Assembly: GCF_003202405.1 (NCBI RefSeq)
Contig: NZ_QJHL01000002.1
Coordinates: 806,001 to 870,000, forward strand
Length of the DNA: 64,000 nt
Direction: 5' to 3'
Source: Flavobacterium hydrophilum
GTDB taxonomy: Bacteria > Bacteroidota > Bacteroidia > Flavobacteriales > Flavobacteriaceae
The notes under the pieces are model-generated. The model made no database searches. It saw only the letters and a list, made by a program, of their open reading frames with translations, and had not been told where the DNA came from. Below are positions 52,640-61,858 of this stretch, in pieces (within the stretch, counting starts at the first letter, position 1; the number at the start of each line of letters is the position of its first letter). A program made the translations under genes and the position numbers.

Positions 52640-52864
52640 AGATTTTAGATTGCTGATTTTAGATTTCAGATTTTGGTTAATGCAAAATCAGGAAATTTAA
52701 AATTTGAATATTGATAACAAATAGTAACTTTGGCATTATATCAAAAATAGTGTTTTTTTGCAAAAAACAATTTATTTACAACAAAGATTCCGTTTCAAAA
52801 ATTCCATTTCTAAGAGTGAAATTTATATTCCTCAGAGGAAAGTTAAATCAGCAATCTAAAATCT
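52640..52864. repeat. 20-bp inverted repeat adjoining both divergent starts (GH3 and DUF2797)
   Basis: AAATCAGCAATCTAAAATCT on the plus strand (52845-52864) is identical, read on the minus strand, to 52659-52640. Each copy ends shortly before its ATG: 10 bases for GH3 (ATG at 52629) and 1 base for DUF2797 (ATG at 52866). Confidence 0.75.
52704..52732 (+). promoter_or_regulatory. Canonical promoter toward the DUF2797 gene
   Basis: TTG (52704-52706), an 18-base spacer and TAACTTTG (52725-52732), both matching the Bacteroidota consensus. The predicted start leaves a leader of about 125 bases before the DUF2797 ATG. Confidence 0.5.
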
Positions 52865-52865
52865 T

Positions 52866-53660
52866 ATGACCTACCAAGGAGTACTCACAAAAATGCAAAC
52901 CGAACTCGGAAATCCAATTCAATATTATCTGGTTTTTGAAGATAGTTTTTTGAACATGAATCAGTTATTGAATAAGGAAATCGAAATTAATTTTGCAGGT
53001 TACCAATGTTTGAATTGCTGCAAAAAGAAAAAAATATTCCGTCAGGGATTTTGCTATGATTGCTTTTATTCAAGCCCGGCAGTTGGAGACTGGATTATGA
53101 GACCTGAACTGAGTACGGCACATTTAGGAATCGCAGACCGTGATTTAGAGTATGAGCAAAAGGTTCAGTTGCAGCCCCATGTAGTTTATCTGGCTGTAGC
53201 AAGCGAAATAAAAGTGGGTGTTACCCGAAAAACACAAGTGCCGACCAGATGGATTGATCAGGGAGCCAGTCAGGCAATTGCTGTGGTTGAGGTTCCAAAC
53301 CGATATCTGGCGGGAATCACTGAGGTTGCCTTAAAAAACCATTATACAGATAAAACAAATTGGCGAAAAATGCTTCAAAACCCAACAGCAACTTTTGACC
53401 TGATTGCTGAAAAAGTCAAAATAGAAAGTTTGATTCCGGCAGAAGCTCAGGAATATTTTTATAGTCAAAAAAGTGATGTCTACGATTTGCAATACCCGGT
53501 TTTAAATTATCCTGTAAAAGTGGCAAGTTTAAATTTAGATAAAACACCATCATTTCAAGGAAAGCTGATTGGAATCAAAGGTCAATATTTGATTTTTGAA
53601 AACGGAACTGTTTTTAATGTGAGAGGTTCTGAAGGATATTTAGTGACAATATCAGTATAA
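52866..53660 (+). CDS. DUF2797 zinc-binding protein
   Basis: A 264-residue protein of DUF2797. A cysteine cluster (Cys48, 51, 52, 63 and 66, in CLNCCKKKK and GFCYDCFYS) probably binds zinc. Later sequence shows PTRWIDQGASQAIAVVEVPNR, typical of this family. Function unknown. Divergent from the GH3 gene. Terminator follows at 53687. Confidence 0.85.
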   Translation: MTYQGVLTKMQTELGNPIQYYLVFEDSFLNMNQLLNKEIEINFAGYQCLNCCKKKKIFRQGFCYDCFYSSPAVGDWIMRPELSTAHLGIADRDLEYEQKVQLQPHVVYLAVASEIKVGVTRKTQVPTRWIDQGASQAIAVVEVPNRYLAGITEVALKNHYTDKTNWRKMLQNPTATFDLIAEKVKIESLIPAEAQEYFYSQKSDVYDLQYPVLNYPVKVASLNLDKTPSFQGKLIGIKGQYLIFENGTVFNVRGSEGYLVTISV

Positions 53661-53686
53661 TTTTTTACGAGTTTAAAATATAAAGA

Positions 53687-53718
53687 AAAATGCTTTGTTG
53701 ATTACAAAGCATTTTTTT
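53687..53718 (+). terminator. Rho-independent terminator of the DUF2797 gene
   Basis: 11-bp stem AAAATGCTTTG/CAAAGCATTTT (53687-53697 and 53705-53715) around a 7-base loop, followed by further T residues. Confidence 0.88.
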
Positions 53719-53895
53719 TATTAAGTATTTGATAATGAGAAATTTGTTGTGGTTATTTTGAAACATTTGGTTACAATTTTATAATGATTACTTATTGAGT
53801 GATTTATATTTTTAAAAGATTGAGGAATTAGCTTTGTAAAAGTTACAAGATTGATTCTCTTTTAAAATATTGCAAATCAGATTAATTAGTATAAA

Positions 53896-54975
53896 ATGGG
53901 AGCTTTAAGTAAAATAAATGTTTTGAGACGTGGATTAATGCGTACTCTGACAAAGAATATTGGAAAATCAAATGCTGAACAAGGCATTACTCTGGTAAAC
54001 AAAAATGATATCAAAAGGATTTTAATTTGCAGACCAAATGCGCGATTAGGAAATCTTCTATTGATTACGCCTTTTGTTCAGGAATTAGAAGAAATGTTTC
54101 CGAATTGTAAAATTGATTTGTTTGTAAAAGGGTTTTTAGCTCCGATTATTTTCGAAAATTATAATTCTGTAGACAGGATAATCAAATTACCTAAAAAGCC
54201 TTTCCGTAATTTATTAAAATATTTTTCAGTCTGGATTTCTTTAAAAAAGTACAAGTATGATATTGCCATAAATGTAGATTATGGTTCTTCTTCAGGTCGT
54301 TTGGCAACAAAATTTTCAAATTCTAAATTTAAGTTTTTTGGCGATTTACCTTTTTCAGCCAATTTATATTATGGAGATTATGCGCACATTGCTAAATATC
54401 CTATTTATCATTTTCGGGATTACGTTACCAAATTAGGCTTTGAGAAAAGAGAAAATCATATTCCTTCCTTAGATCTAAAATTAAATTCTAAGGAAATTGC
54501 TCAGGGAAGGAAAATACTAGGCAATTTGGTTAAAAATGATAAAAAAACAATTTGTGTGTTCACTTATGCAACAGGAACAAAATGTTTATCAGAATGCTGG
54601 TGGGAAGATTTTTACAACAGTTTAAAATCTGAATATCAAAACTATAATATCATTGAAATTCTGCCAGTAGAAAATGTTTCCCAAATTGGTTTTAAAGCAC
54701 CAACATTTTACAGTAAAGATGTTCGTGAAATTGGATCCGTAATTGCGAATTCCAATTTGTTCATAGGAGCAGACAGTGGAATTATGCATTTGGCGAGTGC
54801 TGTTCATACACCAACTGTAGGATTGTTTTCGGTTTCAAATTTAAAGAAATATGAACCTTACGATAATAACAGTATTGGAGTAGATATAAATAATTATGCT
54901 GAAAAAGATTATTTTAAAATCTTTGATATTATTTTAAGTAATGGAAGGGCGCGGATATACTCTGAAGCAATTTAA
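53896..54975 (+). CDS. Family 9 glycosyltransferase (heptosyltransferase-like)
   Basis: A 359-residue GT-B enzyme. RPNARLGNLLLITPFVQELEEMFP in the N-terminal Rossmann domain and FIGADSGIMHLASAVHTPTVGLF in the C-terminal nucleotide-sugar domain are the GT9 signatures. In Bacteroidota it may add heptose or another sugar to lipopolysaccharide core or to other surface glycans. ATG 53896; a 235-base gap before it is AT-rich and holds the DUF2797 terminator but no promoter that I can identify with confidence. Confidence 0.9.
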   Translation: MGALSKINVLRRGLMRTLTKNIGKSNAEQGITLVNKNDIKRILICRPNARLGNLLLITPFVQELEEMFPNCKIDLFVKGFLAPIIFENYNSVDRIIKLPKKPFRNLLKYFSVWISLKKYKYDIAINVDYGSSSGRLATKFSNSKFKFFGDLPFSANLYYGDYAHIAKYPIYHFRDYVTKLGFEKRENHIPSLDLKLNSKEIAQGRKILGNLVKNDKKTICVFTYATGTKCLSECWWEDFYNSLKSEYQNYNIIEILPVENVSQIGFKAPTFYSKDVREIGSVIANSNLFIGADSGIMHLASAVHTPTVGLFSVSNLKKYEPYDNNSIGVDINNYAEKDYFKIFDIILSNGRARIYSEAI

Positions 54976-54981
54976 AAAGAT

Positions 54982-55013
54982 AAAAAAGGTCAATCGGAAG
55001 ATTGACCTTTTTT
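54982..55013. terminator. Bidirectional terminator between convergent GT9 and AsmA genes
   Basis: 14-bp stem AAAAAAGGTCAATC/GATTGACCTTTTTT (54982-54995 and 55000-55013) with a 4-base loop and A/T runs on both sides, so it serves both strands. Confidence 0.92.
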
Positions 55014-55020
55014 GTTTTAA

Positions 55021-57651
55021 TTATTTTTTCTTCTTAAACAAGCCATTCAATAAATCGCTTGCTTTCGCTTTGACTTCTTCATTCGTTTTTGCCTTATTTT
55101 CAGTAGCAGTTTTTGTGGTGTCTTTTGATTTGGTGTTCTTGTTAAGTAAATCGGAAAGAGCGGCTGTACCCTTTTGGGTTAGTTTCTCCTTTTGTTGACT
55201 TACTACCTGACTGGTAAGATTATTAATCGCTGTTTTAGTATCTAAAGCTACTTTAGGGTTTGAAAAGTTACCTGTTATCATACCTGAAATCGGAATATTC
55301 TCCAATTTAGCCGCATCAGCCGGAGATAATTTAGAAAGGAAAGCATTTGCTTCTTTACCTAAATATTTTGCCGGAACATCTAATTTTATATTATAATTCA
55401 TATTCTGGTCAAAACCATGTGTTCCGTCAATGGTTGCCTTGATATCCTGATATTTTATATCAAAAGGTTTTACTTTTACTTTACCGTCTTCAAAAGCTAA
55501 AGCCATTTTCAGGTCGTTCAAATTCAGTTTATTTACATCAATAAAATTTATTTTTGAACTTAAGGAATTCAACAAAGTCGAATTTTTTGCATTTACAGTT
55601 GTAGAAAGCAGTTGTCCTAATAAATCTCCTGAAAGTGATTTTAAATCCGGTGTTAATTCTTTTGCATCGAGATTTCCGTTTAATTTGATAGTTGAATTCA
55701 ATTTACCATTAATAATTCCTGCAATTGGTGCAATTTTTTTCATCATATCCAATTGCGTAAAAGTTTGTGCAATATCGACCTGATTGAACCCTAAATTCAT
55801 ATCGAAAGTAGGAACTTTTGCTTTTGTAGAAACCGTTCCGGTCAATCCGATAGATCCTCCAAAAATGGATGTTTTGAAATTTTCTAAAGTTGCTTTTTCA
55901 TCCTTGATAATTAATTTTCCGGAAACGGCAGTCAGTTTTAAATTATCATATAAAACTGTATTTGCTTTTGCATTTAAAGTACAATTTAAGAAAGCCGGAA
56001 TTTTCATTGCCTCTGCAGGTTTTGCAGCTGTTTTTGTTTCAGTCTTTGCTTCACCGCCTGCAGTAGTATTTTTTGCAGGTTCTCCTGAAGTCATAAAATC
56101 ATCAACAGCCAACTGGTTTGAACTCATATTGAAGTTTCCTTTCAGTTCTTGTTTTTTAAACATAAAACCATAGAAATTCTCCAAAACTCCGTTAATGGCA
56201 ATATCACTTTTTCCGGTAGTGGCATTAAACTGTTTTAAGTTAATTCTACTCGGGTTAAATTCAACCAAAGCAGTGCTGATGTTCATGGATTTATTATTTT
56301 CATCCGTATATTTGAATCCGGATAAACTCATCGTTCCCGCATTTTTGATGTTTTCGTATTGGCTTTTCTCTACAGAAGCCATATCAAAGTTCGTAGTTAC
56401 ATCAGCTTTTAAAATACCCGCTAAAGGTTTATCTAGTTTGATTGGATAGGCTTTTGAAAGATTTGCTAGATTGATCGTGCCTTTTAAAGCAGCATCAACA
56501 ATCGGATTTACAGTTATGTTTTTTACATTCGCTTTAGCGCTAAAAACATCCTGATCGATTCTAAAAGAAAGTTTGTCCAGATTTACATAAGTATCGTTTA
56601 AAATACCGGTTTCATTGATGATTTTTGTATCAATCACGATATTCTGAACTGATTTTGGCAAATTCGGATATTGAAATGAAGCATTATTTGATGCAATTGC
56701 AATATTGAATTTCGGAACAGTAGTTTCTGTTAATTCACCTTTAGCAAAACCAACAATAGTAAAGTCTCCGGTTGTTTTTACGCCATTCAGACTTGATGCA
56801 TAAGCTGAAGGAATTAACCCTAAGAAGTTTGTAAACGATGAGGTCGGAGTCTTAAATTTCAAATCATAAATCTGTGCTTTTTCAGCCATCTGAATAAATC
56901 CGTCAAACTCCAAAGGCAATTGATTTATTAAAGCTTTGTTTTCCTTAAACGTGTATTTGCTTTTCTCTAAATCAATTCCTAAAACAGCATCCAGAGTTAG
57001 TTTTACATTTTTAAGGTAATTCATTTTATCCATATCCAACGAAACATTGGCTGTGGTTTTTGTATTTAAATCCAGCTTAGAATTCGTAAAATCACCGGTT
57101 CCTTCATGATTCAGGCTGTCTATTACCATCTTGATTTTTGAACCCTGATCGATATATCTGAAAGTGAAATTCTCAATTTTATAATTCTGGATTTTTAAAG
57201 AAAGCGGATCACTTTTTTTATCTTCTTTTTCGGTTTCTTTTTTATCTTTTAAAGCAATGTCAAAATTTCCAACACCGTCTTTGTTGAAAATAATATTTAT
57301 CAAACCGTTTTGAGAGCTGATCCCTTCAATGTTCAAAGGTTCTTCTTTTCCTTTAAAGAGTTCCTTGATACTCATTTTTAAATTCAGTTCATCAAGCGAA
57401 ACCAAAGTGTCTCCTTCAAACGGAGCTTTGTTGATAATGACCAGTTTTTCAATCGAAACATTGGCGTTTGGAAAATTTTTAAACAAACTTAAATCGGCTT
57501 CGGCAAAACTAACTTTTGCATCAACATTCTCGTTGATTGCATCGGCAATTTTTGCTTTTATCTGATCTTTAAATAAATAAGGAATTGCGAACAAAGCCGC
57601 AACAAACACTACCAATACAATAGCAGTTATTTTTAAAATTTTCTTTAGCAT
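55021..57651 (-). CDS. AsmA family protein
   Basis: An 876-residue protein with one N-terminal membrane helix (about residues 7-27) and a long periplasmic region. It carries the AsmA start KDQIKAKIADAINENVDAKVSF, a large middle region of beta strands and the AsmA C-terminal part (VKPFDIKYQDIKATIDGTHGFDQNMNYNIKLDVPAKYLG). The family belongs with bridge-like lipid-transfer proteins and affects outer-membrane assembly and lipid homeostasis. A long Lys/Thr-rich low-complexity tail (QKEKLTQKGTAALSDLLNKN) ends the protein. A -7 box TATTTTTG is at 57690-57697 on the minus strand. Confidence 0.88.
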   Translation of the reverse strand: MLKKILKITAIVLVVFVAALFAIPYLFKDQIKAKIADAINENVDAKVSFAEADLSLFKNFPNANVSIEKLVIINKAPFEGDTLVSLDELNLKMSIKELFKGKEEPLNIEGISSQNGLINIIFNKDGVGNFDIALKDKKETEKEDKKSDPLSLKIQNYKIENFTFRYIDQGSKIKMVIDSLNHEGTGDFTNSKLDLNTKTTANVSLDMDKMNYLKNVKLTLDAVLGIDLEKSKYTFKENKALINQLPLEFDGFIQMAEKAQIYDLKFKTPTSSFTNFLGLIPSAYASSLNGVKTTGDFTIVGFAKGELTETTVPKFNIAIASNNASFQYPNLPKSVQNIVIDTKIINETGILNDTYVNLDKLSFRIDQDVFSAKANVKNITVNPIVDAALKGTINLANLSKAYPIKLDKPLAGILKADVTTNFDMASVEKSQYENIKNAGTMSLSGFKYTDENNKSMNISTALVEFNPSRINLKQFNATTGKSDIAINGVLENFYGFMFKKQELKGNFNMSSNQLAVDDFMTSGEPAKNTTAGGEAKTETKTAAKPAEAMKIPAFLNCTLNAKANTVLYDNLKLTAVSGKLIIKDEKATLENFKTSIFGGSIGLTGTVSTKAKVPTFDMNLGFNQVDIAQTFTQLDMMKKIAPIAGIINGKLNSTIKLNGNLDAKELTPDLKSLSGDLLGQLLSTTVNAKNSTLLNSLSSKINFIDVNKLNLNDLKMALAFEDGKVKVKPFDIKYQDIKATIDGTHGFDQNMNYNIKLDVPAKYLGKEANAFLSKLSPADAAKLENIPISGMITGNFSNPKVALDTKTAINNLTSQVVSQQKEKLTQKGTAALSDLLNKNTKSKDTTKTATENKAKTNEEVKAKASDLLNGLFKKKK

Positions 57652-57689
57652 ATTAATTTGATTTGAGGGTTTAACATAATCAACTCATA

Positions 57690-57697
57690 CAAAAATA
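57690..57697 (-). promoter_or_regulatory. -7 box upstream of the AsmA gene
   Basis: Minus-strand TATTTTTG, about 38 bases before the AsmA ATG; no TTG at the expected distance upstream. Confidence 0.35.
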
Positions 57698-57769
57698 GTT
57701 TTTTTGTTTCAGTCTTCAGATTTAATTATATTTAAAAACAGCAAGAATCGTTCCTGATTTAAATAAAAA

Positions 57770-57798
57770 ATCCGTTTGAGTTTATTATTCAAACGGAT
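57770..57798 (-). terminator. Minus-strand terminator after the alpha/beta hydrolase gene
   Basis: Stem ATCCGTTTGA/TCAAACGGAT (57770-57779 and 57789-57798) with a 9-base loop, followed on the minus strand by a T-rich run. Confidence 0.85.
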
Positions 57799-57816
57799 TG
57801 ATTTTAATTTTTATTG

Positions 57817-58764
57817 TTACTTCTGAATAAAGGAAACTATTTTAGAAATCAGCGTTTCAGAAACAGGAAGGTTTTCATTATTGTAGCTTTCTAAATTTGC
57901 CTGTTGGTCGCCTTCAATAACTTTCAGGATATGATTCATTTTATCAATGATTAACAATTCTGAATTTGTATTTGCTTTGGATAAATTTTCTGCGTCCTGA
58001 ACGGTTACTTGTAAATCGTTGTTTCCCTGCAAAATTAAGATTGGAACTGTAAGTTTCTTTATTTCTGTCTGCGGATTGTATTTGAACCAGGAAATTAAAT
58101 AGGGCTGAACGCTTGGTCTGAAAAGAGAATTAAGCATCGGGTCAACATTCTTTACTGTTTTACCGTTTTTTAAACTGTCAATAATAGGAAAAGTCATGTC
58201 TTCAATCTGTTTCATTCCTTTTGCAGAAATCTGAGATTTTAAGATTTTATCTGCCGCATCTCCCGCACCGGCAACAGAAACAAATTTGTCTGCTTTTGCA
58301 CCGGCAATCATTCCAATTAAGGATCCTTCGCTGTGACCAATTACAATTACTTTAGAGAAACGTTTGTCCTGTTTTAGTAAATTAATCCAGCTTTTGGCAT
58401 CCTCGGTATAATTTTCAAAAACCAATTCTCCTTCTGATATTGCGGCTGGCTTGCTCTCGCCAACCCCTCTTTTATCATAGCGTAATGATGCAATTCCGTT
58501 TTTTGCCAAAGCTTCGGCAAGCATTTTTAAGGAATTGTTTTTCATCATCGGATTATTTCCGTTTCGGTCTGTTGGTCCTGAACCTGCAATAATTAAGGCA
58601 ACAGGGCATTTTTTGGATACATCCGGAATTGTCAGCGTACCATATAATTGATCGGTATTTATCTTTAAAATAACTGGAGATTCCTTAAATAGAATATCTT
58701 TTTTATCCTGAGCATTGACAAAACTCAGAATAAAAACGGTTAAAAGCAGGATTATTTTATTCAT
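57817..58764 (-). CDS. Secreted alpha/beta hydrolase (S33-like)
   Basis: A 315-residue protein with signal peptide (FILSFVNAQ). GSGPTDRNGNNP near residue 60-75 and the nucleophile Ser in GHSEGSLIG near 145 are signatures of a group of secreted S33-like peptidases/esterases; ILILQGNNDLQV holds the acid and MNHILKV the His. Substrate unknown. It is 7 bases downstream of sppA and cotranscribed with it. Confidence 0.87.
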   Translation of the reverse strand: MNKIILLLTVFILSFVNAQDKKDILFKESPVILKINTDQLYGTLTIPDVSKKCPVALIIAGSGPTDRNGNNPMMKNNSLKMLAEALAKNGIASLRYDKRGVGESKPAAISEGELVFENYTEDAKSWINLLKQDKRFSKVIVIGHSEGSLIGMIAGAKADKFVSVAGAGDAADKILKSQISAKGMKQIEDMTFPIIDSLKNGKTVKNVDPMLNSLFRPSVQPYLISWFKYNPQTEIKKLTVPILILQGNNDLQVTVQDAENLSKANTNSELLIIDKMNHILKVIEGDQQANLESYNNENLPVSETLISKIVSFIQK

Positions 58765-58771
58765 TCTGAAA

Positions 58772-60529
58772 TTATTTGATGTTGATACTATATGGCATTA
58801 TCGCCTGAGCTCCTTTTAACTTTTGAAGCCTTTTAATGTGCTCAATAAGCAAATAATTTTCTTCGCCAATTTTTTCTTTTATGAATGCTTCTTTTGACTG
58901 AGCGAAAGGAAGACCTGATAAAAGATCATTAAAATTCTTCTCGTATTCAGGATAATTTTGTGTACTGTATGATTTTATTTTGGCTATTTTGGCTGCTTCA
59001 GCTATAGCGTCATTCAAACCTCCAATTTTATCTACTAAACCAATTTTTAAAGCTTCAGATCCTGACCATACTCTTCCCTGACCAATCGCATCCACTTGTG
59101 CAAAAGTCATTTTTCGGCCTTCGGCTACATGTGTTACAAAAGTGTTGTAAATATGCTCTACACTTTCTAATGTAAAAGCTTTAAATTTTTCGTCAACAGG
59201 AACAAACGGACTGTAATTAGCTGCGTTTTCGTGTGTTTTTACCTGTTCTGAATTTATTCCTAATTTATTTGCCAATGGACTGAAATTTGGCAAAACACCA
59301 AAAACCCCTATTGAGCCGGTAATTGTATTTTTTTCGGCAAAAATCTTATTGGCATTACAGGCAATATAATAACCACCGGATGCTGCATAATTTCCCATAG
59401 AAACTACTACAGGTTTTATTTTTTTGGTAATCTCGATTTCTCTCCAGATTAAATCAGAAGTCAATGCGCTTCCTCCAGGACTGTCTATTCTTAATACAAT
59501 AGCTTTTACATCTTCATTTTTTCTGGCTTCCTGTAAAGAACGTCGCATAGAACCTTCGCCAATTTGATTAACATCTCCTTCACCACTTCCAATTTCGCCC
59601 TGAGCATAAATAATAGCAATTTCATCAGTGGCAGTATTAGTAAGAGCGGTAGTGATATGGTTTTGGGTGTAATCTGAAATCGAAATTTTGTTATAATCAT
59701 CATCACCGGTTACTTTTAAAGCTTTTTTGATAGCATTGTGATACACATCTTCATAGGCTACTATGTCAATCAGATGCTGTGTCTTTGCCATCTCGGGTGT
59801 TCTGGCTAATAAACCGTCTGCAACTTCGTTTAATTTGGAAACAGGAATACTTCTGCTTTTTGAAATGTCAGTTACAACAGTAGACCAAATCGAATTTAAA
59901 AGTGCTGTTATTTGTTCTCTGTTGGCATCGCTCATTTTATTTTCAAGGAAAGGCTCAACGGCGCTTTTGTATTTTCCATGACGAATTACTTCCATATGAA
60001 TACCTGATTTTTCCTGAAAATCTTTAAAAAACATCACCTCAGAAGAAAGTCCTTTGAAGTCTAAATCTCCGACAGGGTTAAGATAAATCTTATTCGCAAC
60101 CGAGTTTAAATAATATTCTTTTTGTGAATAGGTATTAGCATAAGCCCAGACAAATTTTCCTGATTTTTTGAAGCTTTCCAGCGCATTTCTTAAATCCTTA
60201 TATTGTGCCAATCCAAAAGAAGATTCGTCATTTAATATCGAGATTCCTTTAATTTTGTCATCTGTTTTTGCAGCTTCAATTGCATTGATTACGTCAGATA
60301 GTCCAATTTCTTTTTTGTCAGAAAAAATCGTCACAAGAGGATCTTTGTATTTTCCGGCATAATCATTTTGAATATCTTTTAAATCCAATTCGATAACCGA
60401 ATCTGCTTTGACAGAAACACTGTCGTCTCCTCCAAAAATAGCTCCGATAAGAATTACCCCGAAGAAGAATAACATTATAAAAACAAAAATGCCAATTACA
60501 GTGGCAACTACATTTCCTAGAAATTTCAT
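58772..60529 (-). CDS. sppA: Signal peptide peptidase SppA, long (67K) type
   Basis: A 585-residue membrane-bound serine/lysine protease from ATG 60529. The frame is open upstream to 60601, but that adds 24 residues before the membrane helix (FLGNVVATVIGIFVFIML). The catalytic Lys188 is in GKYKSAVEPF and the nucleophile Ser384 in YAASGGYY, as in E. coli SppA. SppA degrades leftover signal peptides. Followed 7 bases later by the alpha/beta hydrolase gene; divergent from folK. Confidence 0.92.
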   Translation of the reverse strand: MKFLGNVVATVIGIFVFIMLFFFGVILIGAIFGGDDSVSVKADSVIELDLKDIQNDYAGKYKDPLVTIFSDKKEIGLSDVINAIEAAKTDDKIKGISILNDESSFGLAQYKDLRNALESFKKSGKFVWAYANTYSQKEYYLNSVANKIYLNPVGDLDFKGLSSEVMFFKDFQEKSGIHMEVIRHGKYKSAVEPFLENKMSDANREQITALLNSIWSTVVTDISKSRSIPVSKLNEVADGLLARTPEMAKTQHLIDIVAYEDVYHNAIKKALKVTGDDDYNKISISDYTQNHITTALTNTATDEIAIIYAQGEIGSGEGDVNQIGEGSMRRSLQEARKNEDVKAIVLRIDSPGGSALTSDLIWREIEITKKIKPVVVSMGNYAASGGYYIACNANKIFAEKNTITGSIGVFGVLPNFSPLANKLGINSEQVKTHENAANYSPFVPVDEKFKAFTLESVEHIYNTFVTHVAEGRKMTFAQVDAIGQGRVWSGSEALKIGLVDKIGGLNDAIAEAAKIAKIKSYSTQNYPEYEKNFNDLLSGLPFAQSKEAFIKEKIGEENYLLIEHIKRLQKLKGAQAIMPYSINIK

Positions 60530-60625
60530 AAGTATATTTTTTAAATAAGTATCTAAAACAGGGGCTTTGTTACAAATTTTGGCAAACAAATTCAAATTCA
60601 TTTCAAAGCCCGCATTACAAATATA

Positions 60626-60657
60626 TTGTTAATTCTAAAATAGTTTTAGTTAATTTG
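60626..60657 (+). promoter_or_regulatory. Promoter of folK, nearly leaderless
   Basis: TTG (60626-60628), a 21-base spacer and TTAATTTG (60650-60657; one deviation in the -7 box). The ATG at 60666 is only 8 bases past the box, so the message would have few or no leader bases. Confidence 0.45.
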
Positions 60658-60665
60658 CATTAATT

Positions 60666-61799
60666 ATGAAATCACAGCATCAGGTCGTTTTATCTATAGG
60701 CAGTAATCAGGGAAACCGGTTGGAGAATATCGAAAGTTGTATTAATTTGATACATCAGGAAGTTGGAACAGTAATTCAGGTTTCAAAATTGTATGAGACA
60801 CCAGCCTGGGGATTCGAAAGTGATGCTTTTTATAATTGTGCTTTGCTTTTACACAGTTATTCTTCGGCACAAAAAATACTAAATCAGGTTCTGAAGGTTG
60901 AAAAACAATTAGGCCGTATTCGTACTCATCACCAAGGTTATCAATCCCGGATTATTGATATTGATCTGATTGTTTTTGATGACCAGATAATTGAAACAGA
61001 AAAGTTACGGATTCCGCATCCTCTAATGCAAAACCGAAAATTTGTTTTATTGCCGATGCAGGATTTACAATTGGACTGGAAACATCCCATTTTTCAGAAA
61101 ACAGTTTCCGAATTAATTACCATAACACCAGATGACAGTGTTTGCAAAGTGGTTCAGGACTTGAAAAATCCATTGGCACAAATTCCGTTAGAGCAATTTA
61201 ATTATATTGCTTTTGAAGGAAATATTGGGGCGGGAAAAACGACTTTGGTACAAAAAATTGCTGAAGATTTTAATGCAAAAACCGTTTTGGAACGCTTTGC
61301 CGATAATCCGTTTTTACCAAAATTTTATAAAGATCAGAACCGATATGCTTTTCCGTTAGAAATGTCTTTTCTGGCAGACCGCTACCAGCAATTATCAGAT
61401 GACCTGGCTCAGTTTGACTTGTTTAAAGATTTTGTGATTGCCGATTATCACATTTTTAAGTCTTTGATTTTTGCTAAAATCACGTTGGCCGAAGATGAAT
61501 ATCGGCTGTACCGAAATTTGTTTGATATCATTTATAGAGAAATGCCAAAGCCGGATTTATATGTTTATTTATATCAGAATACAGACAGACTGCTTCAGAA
61601 CATTAAAAAGCGCGGACGAAATTACGAGCAAAACATTCAGGCAGATTATTTAGATAAAATTAATAACGGTTATTTAGAATATATTAAATCCCAAACTGAT
61701 CTCAATGTTTTGATAATTGATGTTTCAAATCGTGACTTTGTTAAGAATCACGAAGATTACCTTTTTATTTTAAATGAAATTCAGAGGGTAATTAGATAA
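60666..61799 (+). CDS. FolK-deoxynucleoside kinase fusion (HPPK + dNK)
   Basis: A 377-residue fusion. Residues 1 to about 160 are 2-amino-4-hydroxy-6-hydroxymethyldihydropteridine diphosphokinase: LSIGSNQGNR at 9-18, RTHHQGYQSRIIDIDLI at 86-102 (Asp98 and Asp100 bind Mg), and IPHPLMQNRKFVLLP. Residues 178-377 are a deoxynucleoside kinase with P-loop GNIGAGKT at 185-192, LERFADNP near 211 and FLADRYQQ near 238. Folate synthesis and deoxynucleotide salvage both feed dTMP supply, a plausible reason for the fusion. The two halves are in one frame without stop. Confidence 0.92.
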   Translation: MKSQHQVVLSIGSNQGNRLENIESCINLIHQEVGTVIQVSKLYETPAWGFESDAFYNCALLLHSYSSAQKILNQVLKVEKQLGRIRTHHQGYQSRIIDIDLIVFDDQIIETEKLRIPHPLMQNRKFVLLPMQDLQLDWKHPIFQKTVSELITITPDDSVCKVVQDLKNPLAQIPLEQFNYIAFEGNIGAGKTTLVQKIAEDFNAKTVLERFADNPFLPKFYKDQNRYAFPLEMSFLADRYQQLSDDLAQFDLFKDFVIADYHIFKSLIFAKITLAEDEYRLYRNLFDIIYREMPKPDLYVYLYQNTDRLLQNIKKRGRNYEQNIQADYLDKINNGYLEYIKSQTDLNVLIIDVSNRDFVKNHEDYLFILNEIQRVIR

Positions 61800-61858
61800 T
61801 TCATAGAATTCTGAAAAAAATATCTAATTTTCTAATTTCCACATTGTCTAATTAAAAT

